Shown piece by piece: positions 16,807 through 25,345 of a stretch of DNA of 44,273 bases; within the stretch, counting starts at the first letter, position 1, and the number at the start of each line of letters is the position of its first letter. The notes below the pieces were generated by a model that ran no database searches, was not told the DNA's origin, and saw only the letters and a list, made by a program, of their open reading frames with translations. The DNA is from Kiritimatiellia bacterium (lineage in GTDB: Bacteria; Verrucomicrobiota; Kiritimatiellia; RFP12; UBA3636), in assembly GCA_017648065.1 (NCBI GenBank), contig JAGCJJ010000027.1, forward strand, positions 1 to 44,273, given 5' to 3'. The position numbers and the translations under genes are program-made.

Positions 16807-17322
16807 ATGAAATGGTTTTTAAATTTAGTTTTTACGATCGTAGTTGTTTTTACAATTACTGGATGTATGTCAATTGAACGCTCTGCAACAGAATATGTAA
16901 CTGCTGGAGATATGGTTGTTCCAGGAGAGCAAATATTGATAACAAATTATGGATATTATTTATTTGGTTTCATTCCATTGTTTACAGGAAGTGATACAGG
17001 AAAAGGACTATCTATTTTTGTAGATGACGCAACACTTGATAAAACTCAAAAATATTTATCAAAATTGGCTGATGAAGAGGGAGCATCAATTGTTCATATA
17101 CAGCCGAAGGTTTCCTCTACATGTAGTTTTTCTGTAATTCCTATGATTGGTTCTACTCTTGGAATCTTGTGGTATAAAGATGTTCAACTTTCTGCTACAA
17201 TGGTTAAGGTCTCAAATACAAACGAAATGGTTAAGGCTAGTTTTGAGAATAAATCTATTAAAAAACCAGATACAGCGGTTCAGAATAAAGATGAAGGTGT
17301 GACTATAGAGGAGGGAAAATAG
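16807..17322 (+). CDS. Small lipoprotein, NYGYYLFG family, paralogue 1
   Basis: 171 residues from the ATG at 16807 (AAGGA at 16793-16797; an in-frame TTG at 16786 is rejected because it would put extra residues before a clean signal). The N-terminus MKWFLNLVFTIVVVFTITGC is a lipoprotein signal with the lipobox Cys. The mature part contains ILITNYGYYLFGFIPLFTGS and an SCSFSVIPMIGSTLGILWYK segment. I do not recognise a functional family. It is 1 base upstream of a paralogue with the same central motif. A probable outer-membrane or periplasmic lipoprotein of unknown role. Confidence 0.8.
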   Translation: MKWFLNLVFTIVVVFTITGCMSIERSATEYVTAGDMVVPGEQILITNYGYYLFGFIPLFTGSDTGKGLSIFVDDATLDKTQKYLSKLADEEGASIVHIQPKVSSTCSFSVIPMIGSTLGILWYKDVQLSATMVKVSNTNEMVKASFENKSIKKPDTAVQNKDEGVTIEEGK

Positions 17323-17323
17323 T

Positions 17324-17824
17324 ATGAAAAATTATATTTTTCTGATTTTATGTTGTTTGATTTTATCAGGATGTGTTTCATTACAAAAATCTGAATCGTT
17401 CCCAGAAAATAATGAATTAGGACTAGTTCATCCAAAGGCATCCATAGTTGTTGAGAATTACGGATATTATTTGTTTGGTATTTGGCCAATTGTCTGTGGC
17501 GATGTAGAAAAACCAAACTCATTTAGTGTGGATTTGTTTTCAGATACTGTAACCGTAGATAACAATATGACAATTGTTAAAAATGAGGTTAGTAAGTATG
17601 GTACTAATGTTACACTGGATCAGATTAAATCTGAGGTGACAACGACAGGGTCTTTTTCTGCTTGGATATTATGGAGAAAGATAATAGTCACGAGTGCATG
17701 TGTTTATGAAATAGATCAAATACGTGCTGAAAAAAATGAAGGAAATGTTCAAGCAGAACCATCGGTTACTTCTGAAGAAGCTCCAAGTGTAACTGAAATA
17801 CAAGAAACAAAAGTAATAGAGTAA
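17324..17824 (+). CDS. Small lipoprotein, NYGYYLFG family, paralogue 2
   Basis: 166 residues. The signal MKNYIFLILCCLILSGC has a lipobox (LSGC). The core ASIVVENYGYYLFGIWPIVCGD matches the upstream lipoprotein, and TTTGSFSAWILWRKI corresponds to its FSVIPMIG...LWYK part. Remaining sequence is divergent, with an acidic Glu/Thr-rich tail. It directly follows paralogue 1 and is probably co-translated from one mRNA. Function unknown; a paired assembly with paralogue 1 is possible but only inferred. Confidence 0.8.
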   Translation: MKNYIFLILCCLILSGCVSLQKSESFPENNELGLVHPKASIVVENYGYYLFGIWPIVCGDVEKPNSFSVDLFSDTVTVDNNMTIVKNEVSKYGTNVTLDQIKSEVTTTGSFSAWILWRKIIVTSACVYEIDQIRAEKNEGNVQAEPSVTSEEAPSVTEIQETKVIE

Positions 17825-17863
17825 AATATTTAAAAGTATAGTTTTATTTTAAGAATCTATTAT

Positions 17864-17899
17864 GGGGCTACTTATCGTAATAAGTATGCTCCTTTTTTT
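17864..17899 (+). terminator. Intrinsic terminator after the lipoprotein pair
   Basis: GGGGCTACTTAT (17864-17875) pairs with ATAAGTATGCTCC (17880-17892) with a one-base bulge and a 4-base loop, followed by a run of seven T. Confidence 0.85.
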
Positions 17900-17980
17900 A
17901 TGATTATAAAAATATATGATAAACAACAAATTAAAGTATCTTTATTGAACGTAAAAATGCCTTAAATTTGCCGTTTATAA

Positions 17981-18010
17981 TTGACAAAAATGCAAAAATA
18001 ATTGTAGAAT
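17981..18010 (+). promoter_or_regulatory. Sigma70-type promoter of ilvBN
   Basis: Perfect TTGACA (17981-17986), 18-base spacer, TAGAAT (18005-18010); about 110 bases before the ilvB start. Confidence 0.65.
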
Positions 18011-18017
18011 ATGCACC

Positions 18018-18123
18018 TAAATCGCTATTAAACAATATATAAGAGTTTAAGATGAAGAAGAAGTAGTGAGAAGCGATTTAATTGTGAAATAACAAACTCA
18101 CTGACGAAGGAAACACAGAGTGA
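18018..18123 (+). promoter_or_regulatory. Structured ilvB leader
   Basis: TAAATCGCT (18018-18026) and AGCGATTTA (18072-18080) are perfect 9-base complements enclosing 45 bases that contain a mini-frame ATG-AAG-AAG-AAG-TAG (18051-18065). Downstream TCACT (18098-18102) is complementary to AGTGA (18119-18123), which includes the GTG start codon and brackets the ribosome site GAAGGA (18106-18111). No branched-chain-codon leader peptide is visible, so this is not a classical ilv attenuator; a regulatory role is inferred. Confidence 0.45.
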
Positions 18124-19877
18124 AAACAGATAAAGAAACAACAGCAATGCGCACCGGCGCAAGATGTGTTATTGAAGGCCTTGAAAAGGTCGGCTGTAAG
18201 GTTTTGTTTGGTTACCCTGGAGGTGCTATCCTTGACGTCTATGACGAGCTAGCTAAATCAGACAAAATCCATTTTATTTTACCACGCCACGAGCAGGGCG
18301 CAGTCCACATGGCAGATGGCTATGCACGCGCTACTGGAGAGGTGGGCTTTTGCTTGGTGACATCTGGTCCTGGTGTGACAAATACAGTTACAGGCCTTGC
18401 AACAGCTAATATGGATGGCGTTCCACTTGTCTGCATTTCTGGTCAGGTTGCAACCTCAATTATTGGTAATGACGCTTTCCAAGAGGCAGATACATGTGGT
18501 ATTACACGTTCAGTAACAAAGCATAATTTCTTTGTTCGCGATGTAAATGATTTGCCACGCATTATTATGGAGGCAGTGTACATTGCTCGTACAGGTAAGC
18601 CTGGTCCAGTTTTGATCGATGTACCAAAAGACGTACAGCGCGCAAAGACAGCAGTTCCATTTGTAGAGGGATTCTCACGTCCTGGCTATAAGCCATCACA
18701 TGAGGGTCATCCACGTATGATTACTCGTCTTGCATCTATCATCAATAATGCTAAAAAGCCATTGCTTTATGTTGGTGGTGGTGTAATTGCATCAAATACA
18801 TCTGATTTGGTACGTGAATTAGCACACAAGTCTAATATCCCTGTAGCAACTACACTTATGGGTCTTGGAGCATTCCCTGAGAAGGATGATTTGGCTCTAT
18901 GCATGCTTGGTATGCATGGTTTGATAGCATCAAATAAGGCACTTGAGGCTTGCGATTTGCTTGTTTCAGTAGGTGCTCGCTTTGATGACCGTGTAACAGG
19001 TAAGATTTCTGAATTTGCACCAAATGCAAAGATTGCACATATTGATATTGATCCATCTGCAATTGGTAAGAGCGTACGCTGTGATTTGCCAGTTGTAGGT
19101 CATTTGGAGCCAATTCTTAAGGAGCTATTGCCACAGATTCACGAAGCAAAGCGTGAGGCTTGGGTAGAGCAGTGTTTGAAGTGGAAGGAAGAGGATCCAT
19201 TTACTTATCCACAGAGCCCAACTGGTGCTATCATGCCTCAGTATGTTATTGAGCAGATTGATGAGGTAAGTAAGGGTAATGCATTGATTTGCACAGACGT
19301 TGGTCAGAACCAGATGTTCAGTGCACAGTTCTTCCGTCATAATCAGCCACGTCATTTCCTAAGCTCTGGTGGTTTGGGAACAATGGGCTTTGGTTTGCCA
19401 GCAGTAATTGGTGCTCAGATTGGTTGTCCAAAGAAGCTATGTGTTTGCGTAACCGGTGATGGTGGTATGCAAATGAATGCTCAGGAGATCGTTGTTGCTG
19501 TAGAGCATAAATTGCCAATTAACGTAGTTATTTTGAATAATGGTTATTTGGGTAACGTACGTCAGTGGCAGGATATGTTCTATAATCGTGTACATTCATC
19601 AACAATTTTGACTCAGAATAATCGCCCTGCAAATGAGCACATTGAGTGCGAAGAAGAAAATCCTCCATATTTGCCAGACTTTATTAAGCTTGCTGAGGCA
19701 CATGGTGCTTGCGCAAAGCGCATAACTAAGGCAGAGGATGTTGCAGCTGCGCTTAAGGAGGCTTTTGATAGTCCAAAACCATGGATTTTGGAATTTATCG
19801 TAGAGCCAGAGAGTAATGTTATGCCAATGATTCCTCCTGCAGGAACAGTTGCTGACACAATTCGAACATTCAAGTAA
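18120..19877 (+). CDS. ilvB: Acetolactate synthase large (catalytic) subunit
   Basis: 585 residues. Condenses two pyruvates (or pyruvate and 2-oxobutyrate) to acetohydroxyacids, first common step of valine/isoleucine/leucine synthesis. Signatures: GYPGGAILDVYDEL, catalytic Glu in RHEQGAVHMADGYARATG, SGPGVTN, the FAD-domain VGARFDDRVTGK, and the thiamine-diphosphate motif GDGGMQMNAQEI...ILNN. The start is GTG at 18120, with GAAGGA eight bases upstream; an ATG at 18147 is a possible internal alternative. The regulatory subunit gene follows after 22 bases. Confidence 0.96.
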   Translation: MKTDKETTAMRTGARCVIEGLEKVGCKVLFGYPGGAILDVYDELAKSDKIHFILPRHEQGAVHMADGYARATGEVGFCLVTSGPGVTNTVTGLATANMDGVPLVCISGQVATSIIGNDAFQEADTCGITRSVTKHNFFVRDVNDLPRIIMEAVYIARTGKPGPVLIDVPKDVQRAKTAVPFVEGFSRPGYKPSHEGHPRMITRLASIINNAKKPLLYVGGGVIASNTSDLVRELAHKSNIPVATTLMGLGAFPEKDDLALCMLGMHGLIASNKALEACDLLVSVGARFDDRVTGKISEFAPNAKIAHIDIDPSAIGKSVRCDLPVVGHLEPILKELLPQIHEAKREAWVEQCLKWKEEDPFTYPQSPTGAIMPQYVIEQIDEVSKGNALICTDVGQNQMFSAQFFRHNQPRHFLSSGGLGTMGFGLPAVIGAQIGCPKKLCVCVTGDGGMQMNAQEIVVAVEHKLPINVVILNNGYLGNVRQWQDMFYNRVHSSTILTQNNRPANEHIECEEENPPYLPDFIKLAEAHGACAKRITKAEDVAAALKEAFDSPKPWILEFIVEPESNVMPMIPPAGTVADTIRTFK

Positions 19878-19899
19878 TCAAGAGAGGAGCTAATTAGAT

Positions 19900-20379
19900 A
19901 TGAAGCATATTATCAATGCAATCGTAGAAAATCAGCCAGGCGTACTTGCACGAATTGTTGGCTTGTTCTCAGGTCGTGGCTACAATATTGATACTTTGAA
20001 TGTAGGCCCTTGTGCTGATCCAATGCTTTCACGCATGACAATCACAGTTTTGGGTGATGATCATGTTTTGGAGCAGGTAATCAAGCAGCTTAATAAGCAG
20101 GTTGATATCGTTAAGGTCTTGGATTTGACTTCTTTACGTCACTTAGAGCGTGAACTGATTCTTGTAGAAATTGGTGCTCCACGCAATAAGCGTCCGGAAA
20201 TCATGGATATAGCAACTCTCTTCAGAGCTGAGATTATTGGTGTAAGAGAAAATTCTCTGACAATGCAATACATCGGTACACAAGAGCAGATTGATGACTT
20301 TTTGGCTATGATTCGTCCATATTCAATTATGGATTTATCTCGTAGCGGCGTGCTAGCAGTTTCACGTGGTGGCGAATAA
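19900..20379 (+). CDS. ilvN: Acetolactate synthase small (regulatory) subunit
   Basis: 159 residues, typical of IlvN/IlvH. The N-terminal ACT domain has NAIVENQPGVLARIVGLFSGRGYNIDTL, expected to bind valine for feedback inhibition. KVLDLTSLRHLERELILVEI links to the C-terminal ALS_ss_C domain. GAGAGGAG precedes the ATG. It forms a two-gene operon with ilvB, closed by the terminator at 20408-20447. Confidence 0.95.
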   Translation: MKHIINAIVENQPGVLARIVGLFSGRGYNIDTLNVGPCADPMLSRMTITVLGDDHVLEQVIKQLNKQVDIVKVLDLTSLRHLERELILVEIGAPRNKRPEIMDIATLFRAEIIGVRENSLTMQYIGTQEQIDDFLAMIRPYSIMDLSRSGVLAVSRGGE

Positions 20380-20407
20380 TAGTAAGAAAAATCAAATCAT
20401 ATAATTT

Positions 20408-20447
20408 CAAGGGGTTCCGGCAGCATGGTCGTAGCCCCTTGTTTTTT
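20408..20447 (+). terminator. Intrinsic terminator of ilvBN
   Basis: CAAGGGG (20408-20414) pairs with CCCCTTG (20435-20441) around a 20-base loop, followed by TTTTTT. Confidence 0.8.
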
Positions 20448-20783
20448 GTTTAAATTCGTGTGTCCAATTTTAGGTGAAGTAACGTGGAGTGCTATGAAGA
20501 GGAGCAGAACACGATGAAGCATGCCTCGACATCTTCGAAAAAAAGTTATTTTTGCTGGATATCAGGACATCGCTTGGTATGTTACTATATTTCTTCATGT
20601 ATCACACCCTACTGACATATCCACAAAACAAGATATAACATCTTTCCAAAATAAAGGTTAATACCGTCAAAAACTTCACATTTTTAGCCATTGCACATTA
20701 GTTAAATTGTAGTTTTTAGGTTGATTTAAGGTTTAACTATTGAATTTAGATTGCCAACTTGTTGTATTTCCTTAAAAAATCGC
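20448..20783. other. Intergenic region upstream of tig, no gene seen
   Basis: Contains ATTCGTGTGTCC (about 20453-20464), reminiscent of the left-island repeats, and ATGAAGCATGC (20513-20523), an element that recurs in other gaps. No tRNA, open frame or clear RNA fold is recognised. The distal half is AT-rich and leads to the tig promoter. Confidence 0.5.
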
Positions 20784-20812
20784 TTTTCTAACAATTTTCT
20801 TTATGGTATAAT
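20784..20812 (+). promoter_or_regulatory. Probable promoter of tig
   Basis: Perfect TATAAT (20807-20812) with a weak -35 (TTTTCT, 20784-20789) at a 17-base spacing, 45 bases before the tig ATG. Confidence 0.5.
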
Positions 20813-20857
20813 CTATACATATTTTTCTAACAAAACACTATAGGTATAAAATAAAAG

Positions 20858-22183
20858 ATGAATGTTGATATTGAAAAAATTTCAGGTTGCCGTCAGAAGT
20901 TAACTTTTACAATCGCAGCAGATGAAGTTAATGCAGTTAAGGCAGAAGTAGTTAAGAAGTTTGTTAAGGAAGGTAATATTCCTGGATTTCGTAAGGGCAA
21001 GGCTCCTCAAGCTATGGTTGAGAAGAAGTTTGCTGATAAGATTAAGGCAGAGACTGTAGATAGAGTAGCAAAGAAGTACTATTCTGATACAATCAAGGAA
21101 AAAGAGATTAAAGTTTTCGAGCTAATTTCTTTTGCTGACCTTGAGTACCCAACTTCAGATGATGGTATGGTATTTGCCGCAGAGATCGACGTATTCCCAG
21201 AGTTCGAGCTACCTAAGTATGAAGGAATCCCTGTAGATGATAAGGTTACAGAGGTTGAGGCAGATAAGGTTGAAACAGAGCTAAAGAACTTCGCAAAGTC
21301 TTTTGCAAAGGGTGAAGATTTTACTGCAGAAACAACTGCAAATGAAGGTGATATGGTATGCGTTTCTTATGAGGCAACTCTTGATGGAGTAGCTCTTGAG
21401 GAAGCAATTCCTGGTATCGCAGCTAACTATGCAAAGAACGATGTTTCTTGGTGCACAATCGGTTCTAAGTATTACCTAATTCCTGGTATGGCTGATGCTC
21501 TAACAGGTAAGAAGCTTGGCGATACAGGTGTATTCGTGGCAGAGTTCCCAGAGGATCATGCTAAGGAAGAGCTACGCGGCAAGAAGGTTGAGTATAAGTG
21601 GACAGTAAATAAGGGTACTACATATGTAACTCCTGAGTTAACAGATGAGTTCGTTAAGGAGAAGTGTGGTGCTGATAATATTGATGCTCTACGTGAGCGC
21701 ATTAAGAACTACTTCGAAACTAATGCTAAGAATGAGGATAAGGAGCGCAAGCTTCAGCAGATTTATGAGTACATCAGCAAGAGCGTTTCTATGGAGCTTC
21801 CAGAGGAGCAGCTAAAGCGCACTGCAGCAAATAATCTTTCAAGCCTTCTACAGATGGGCCTACGCCAGGGCGCAAATAAGGAAGAGCTAGAAGCTGAGAA
21901 GGAGAAGCTAACAAAGATTGCTGATGAGCGTGCTGCAGATCGTATGCGCGTATCATTTGTTGTTGATGCTATCGCAACTAAGGAAGATATCAAACTTACA
22001 GATGAAGAGTTTAATAAGTTTGCTATGCAGAAATTCTATCAGATGCGTATAACAGAAAAAGAAATGAGCCAGATTGTAAAGGATCAGCAGAAGATGCAGA
22101 TGCTTTATAGCGAAGCTCGCTCAGCTAAGGTTATGGAGTTCCTTCTAGAGAAGGCAACACCAACAGCTGGTTTTGGCGCCTAA
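20858..22183 (+). CDS. tig: Trigger factor
   Basis: 441 residues, the usual length. The N-terminal ribosome-binding domain has the signature loop IPGFRKGKAPQAMVEKKF. The FKBP-type prolyl isomerase domain follows at about 160-250 (GDMVCVSYEATLDGV, ... LRGKKVEYKWTV), and the long helical C-terminal domain runs to the end. It binds the ribosomal exit tunnel near L23 and shields nascent chains. Codon use is biased (frequent CTA, AAG, GCA) as in other highly expressed genes here. It has its own terminator and is followed by clpP and clpX, the conserved tig-clpP-clpX order. Confidence 0.95.
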   Translation: MNVDIEKISGCRQKLTFTIAADEVNAVKAEVVKKFVKEGNIPGFRKGKAPQAMVEKKFADKIKAETVDRVAKKYYSDTIKEKEIKVFELISFADLEYPTSDDGMVFAAEIDVFPEFELPKYEGIPVDDKVTEVEADKVETELKNFAKSFAKGEDFTAETTANEGDMVCVSYEATLDGVALEEAIPGIAANYAKNDVSWCTIGSKYYLIPGMADALTGKKLGDTGVFVAEFPEDHAKEELRGKKVEYKWTVNKGTTYVTPELTDEFVKEKCGADNIDALRERIKNYFETNAKNEDKERKLQQIYEYISKSVSMELPEEQLKRTAANNLSSLLQMGLRQGANKEELEAEKEKLTKIADERAADRMRVSFVVDAIATKEDIKLTDEEFNKFAMQKFYQMRITEKEMSQIVKDQQKMQMLYSEARSAKVMEFLLEKATPTAGFGA

Positions 22184-22207
22184 TTAGCGGCGGCGCTTTA
22201 ATATAGA

Positions 22208-22246
22208 AGATCCGTCGCTAAATATCTTAGTGACGGGTCTTTTTTG
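22208..22246 (+). terminator. Intrinsic terminator between tig and clpP
   Basis: AGATCCGTCGCTAA (22208-22221) pairs with TTAGTGACGGGTCT (22227-22240) over 14 positions including two G-T pairs, with a 5-base loop and a following T-run. Confidence 0.85.
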
Positions 22247-22280
22247 TTTTAATTTTTGTTTTAATCTAAAGGAATTTATT

Positions 22281-22877
22281 ATGGCAGAGTATTCTCAATA
22301 TGTACCTTATGTTATTGAGCAATCCGGTAGAGGAGAGCGTTCCTACGATATCTATTCAAGACTATTAAAGGACCGTATTATTTTCCTAGGCACACCTATT
22401 GATGATAATGTTGCAACTCTAGTTATTGCACAACTATTGTTTCTTCAATCAGAGGATGCAGATAAAGATATTCATATGTATATTAATTCACCTGGTGGTG
22501 TTTGTACTGCGGGTTTAGCAATTCTTGATACTATGAATTACATCAAGTGTGATGTCGCAACTTATTGCATTGGCCAAGCTGCATCTATGGGTGCTGTATT
22601 GCTCGCTGCTGGTGCAAAAGGTAAGCGTTATGCTTTGCCAAATTCACGCATTATGATTCATCAGCCACATGGAGGCGCTGAGGGTCAGGCTGTTGATATT
22701 CGTATCCAGGCAGAGGAAATACTTCGCATTCGTAAGACACTTAATCAAATTCTTGCAGATGCATCAGGAAAACCTCTTGAAGATGTAGAAAAGGATACTG
22801 ATAGAGATAATTTTATGTCAGCAGAAGAAGCAAAGGCTTATGGCTTAATTGATGAAGTGCTTGTAAACAAGAAATAA
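22281..22877 (+). CDS. clpP: ATP-dependent Clp protease proteolytic subunit
   Basis: 198 residues from the ATG at 22281, which has AAAGGA about eight bases upstream. An upstream in-frame ATG (22230) lies in the terminator T-run and is rejected. Catalytic triad regions: Ser in [14 protein letters not shown], His in [11 protein letters not shown], Asp in [15 protein letters not shown]. It forms the 14-subunit peptidase chamber fed by ClpX, encoded 29 bases downstream. Confidence 0.96.
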   Translation: MAEYSQYVPYVIEQSGRGERSYDIYSRLLKDRIIFLGTPIDDNVATLVIAQLLFLQSEDADKDIHMYINSPGGVCTAGLAILDTMNYIKCDVATYCIGQAASMGAVLLAAGAKGKRYALPNSRIMIHQPHGGAEGQAVDIRIQAEEILRIRKTLNQILADASGKPLEDVEKDTDRDNFMSAEEAKAYGLIDEVLVNKK

Positions 22878-22906
22878 GCTATACTATTTAATTTTAAGGA
22901 AAATTT

Positions 22907-24262
22907 ATGCCTCCTAGAAAAAAGAATACATCAAAAGATAAACGCTTTTGCATGGCTTGTGGAGCTCAAGAACCAGAAACAAACATATTAGTGTTTGATG
23001 AAGGGTTTTCTCTTTGTGAAGAATGTGTAGCAGCAAATGCTGACAAATTACGTAATATGTTTCCTGAGTTTCGAGATGATATTCAGAAAGCTATAAGTAG
23101 AGTAAATGCAAAGTATTCTGCACCACATCAAAATAAAAAAGATCCAGAGGTAAAAAGCTTTACTGTTAATGTTCCTCCTCCAGCAGAAATTAAGGCATTT
23201 CTTGATCAGTATGTTGTAGGTCAAGAGGGAGCAAAAAAGGCTCTTGCTGTTGCTGTACATAATCATTATCGCCGCATTAATCCAGTAGAATCAGAAAAGA
23301 AATTTAAAGAACTGGAAGATGTTGAAATTGAAAAGAGTAATATCTTGCTAATGGGTCCAACAGGAAGTGGTAAAACACTTCTTGCTCGCACACTGGCACG
23401 TATGCTTGATGTTCCTTTTGCTATTGCTGACGCAACTACTCTTACTGAGGCAGGATACGTTGGTGAGGATGTTGAAAATATTCTTCTAAACCTAATTCAG
23501 GCAGCAGGAATGGATTTGGAGCGTGCAAAGAATGGTATAATCTTTGTTGACGAAATTGATAAAATTGGTCGCCGCACAGAGAATGTATCTGTTACACGCG
23601 ATGTTTCTGGTGAAGGTGTACAGCAGGCACTTTTAAAGATTCTTGAAGGAACAATTGCTCGTGTACCACCTGCAGGTGGAAGAAAGCATCCAGAACAAAA
23701 ATATCTTGAGCTTGATACAACAAATATTTTATTTATTTGTGGTGGTGCATTTGTAGGTTTGCAGGATATCGTAAGCAAGCGCTATGCAAAGAAGCATTTT
23801 GGTTTTTCAGCTGAGGCAGATACTAATTCTAACAATGCTCAAAAGAAGGATGCTATCTTACGTCCAGATCCAGAGGATCTTGTCAAATATGGTATGATTC
23901 CTGAATTTGTTGGTCGTTTGCCAGTTGTTGCAATGCTTAATGAGCTTACAGAGGATGATTTGGTTCATATTCTTACAACGCCTAAAAATTGCATTGTAAA
24001 GCAATACAGAAAGCTACTTGCTCTTGATGGAATTGATATTGAATTTACGGATGGTGCCGTTCGCGCAATTGCAAAGGAAGCACTGACTCGTAAGACAGGT
24101 GCTCGTGGTTTGCGTGCAATCATGGAAGATTTAATGATTGATGTTATGTATAATATTGGTGATTATGCAAAACAAAAGAAATTAGTAATTACAGAAGAAC
24201 ATGTCATAGCTCAATTGAAAGAGCCAGGTGTTCTTGTTGAATTATTAAAAAAAGGTAAATAA
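22907..24262 (+). CDS. clpX: ATP-dependent Clp protease ATP-binding subunit ClpX
   Basis: 451 residues. The N-terminal zinc-binding domain has C15/C18 and C37/C40. AAA+ core: [23 protein letters not shown], Walker A GPTGSGKT (150-157), Walker [14 protein letters not shown], pore loop [12 protein letters not shown], and sensor/arginine region EFVGRLPV. It unfolds tagged substrates and threads them into ClpP. It is followed 17 bases later by the LpxC-like gene. Confidence 0.96.
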   Translation: MPPRKKNTSKDKRFCMACGAQEPETNILVFDEGFSLCEECVAANADKLRNMFPEFRDDIQKAISRVNAKYSAPHQNKKDPEVKSFTVNVPPPAEIKAFLDQYVVGQEGAKKALAVAVHNHYRRINPVESEKKFKELEDVEIEKSNILLMGPTGSGKTLLARTLARMLDVPFAIADATTLTEAGYVGEDVENILLNLIQAAGMDLERAKNGIIFVDEIDKIGRRTENVSVTRDVSGEGVQQALLKILEGTIARVPPAGGRKHPEQKYLELDTTNILFICGGAFVGLQDIVSKRYAKKHFGFSAEADTNSNNAQKKDAILRPDPEDLVKYGMIPEFVGRLPVVAMLNELTEDDLVHILTTPKNCIVKQYRKLLALDGIDIEFTDGAVRAIAKEALTRKTGARGLRAIMEDLMIDVMYNIGDYAKQKKLVITEEHVIAQLKEPGVLVELLKKGK

Positions 24263-24279
24263 AAGGAGGGTATAACGAT

Positions 24280-25305
24280 ATGTCAACACCTACCTATGAT
24301 CTTGGAAAAACAATAGTAGGCAATGCGGCGGTAGCTGAAGAAGCTTACAAGAAATTTATAAATCAACCGATAGATTTGGAAATGCTTAATAATGGGCCAT
24401 ATCCATATTCTATGAAGAAGACAACGATTTCTACACCAACACATGTGACCGGACCTGGTACTTTTCTTGGTTCTCAAACAAGTACATTAAACTTTTTCCC
24501 ATGTAATGAGGATGGCTGGTGGATTGATCGCACTGATCAAATTGAGCAGCTTCCAATTAAGGTTTCTGTGCGTAATGTTTGGACAACAGCTCGCAATATT
24601 GTTCTTCGCTCTGGTTGCCCACATAACTACCTACGCATGGTTGAGCATATTATTGCTATGCGTATGGGTATGGGCTTGGATAATTTGTTAATTCGCACAG
24701 ATTCAGGTGATCCTCCTTTATTTGATAAAGGTAACTACGATATTTATGAAGCATTGGAAAATGCTAAAATCGTAGATACAGATGAGCCAGCAGAATTTGT
24801 TACTGTAAAAGAGCCAGTAACTTTTGCTGGTGAAAGAGGCGACTTTTTAACATTTATTCCTGCTGAGCCAGGTCAATATGGTCTACGTGTGGACTGTGCA
24901 ATTAAGTTCCCATCATCAATTGGAGAACAGCGCATTTTGTTTGATATGACTCCAGAAACTTTTAAGATAGGTTCTGAAGCAAGAACTAATGCACCATATA
25001 GCACATATCTTTATACAAAAACAGTAGGTAAACTTTTTGCAGATACACGTAATTTAGGATATACAACTAAGAATATTCTAATTCACGGTAAGAAAAAATA
25101 TTTTAATGAGGCTAAACTAGTTTTCGATGGTAAGTCCTTAGAAGCAGTATGGCATCGCGCAACTCTTGATTTATTAGCTGCGGTAGCACTAATAGATACA
25201 GGACGTTTTGCAGGTACTATTGTTTCCTACAGAGCTGGCCATACACAAGATGTACGCATGGCAACTATGCTATATCTAAAAGATTATCTAGTTCCTCATA
25301 AGTAA
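24280..25305 (+). CDS. Divergent LpxC-like UDP-3-O-acyl-GlcNAc deacetylase
   Basis: 341 residues. LpxC hydrolyses the 2-acetyl group in the committed step of lipid A synthesis. The family framework is visible: a glycine-rich start (THVTGPGTFLGSQTSTLNFFP), the first zinc site MVEHIIAMRMGMGLDN (E122 general base, H123 ligand), the second-site equivalent WHRATLDLLAAVALIDTG (H292, D297) and YRAGH (H321). It is divergent: the usual HKxLD spacing (His and Asp four apart) is here five apart, the Lys is Arg, and a ~45-residue N-terminal extension is present. GGAGG precedes the ATG. Context: clpX upstream and a repeat protein downstream. Whether it is the main LpxC or a paralogue with another substrate is open. 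Confidence 0.75.
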   Translation: MSTPTYDLGKTIVGNAAVAEEAYKKFINQPIDLEMLNNGPYPYSMKKTTISTPTHVTGPGTFLGSQTSTLNFFPCNEDGWWIDRTDQIEQLPIKVSVRNVWTTARNIVLRSGCPHNYLRMVEHIIAMRMGMGLDNLLIRTDSGDPPLFDKGNYDIYEALENAKIVDTDEPAEFVTVKEPVTFAGERGDFLTFIPAEPGQYGLRVDCAIKFPSSIGEQRILFDMTPETFKIGSEARTNAPYSTYLYTKTVGKLFADTRNLGYTTKNILIHGKKKYFNEAKLVFDGKSLEAVWHRATLDLLAAVALIDTGRFAGTIVSYRAGHTQDVRMATMLYLKDYLVPHK

Positions 25306-25345
25306 GTAAATAATAAAAAACAAAAAACCAAAGAAGGGTAATATT

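Noticed and set aside
20448..20783. tRNA or structured RNA gene upstream of tig
   Set aside because: No cloverleaf, CCA end or conserved T-arm (GTTCRA) context could be assembled; only short fortuitous stems.
22230..22280. Upstream ATG for clpP
   Set aside because: It lies in the T-run of the tig terminator and would add a non-ClpP, Phe-rich extension; the ATG at 22281 has a good ribosome site and the family N-terminus.
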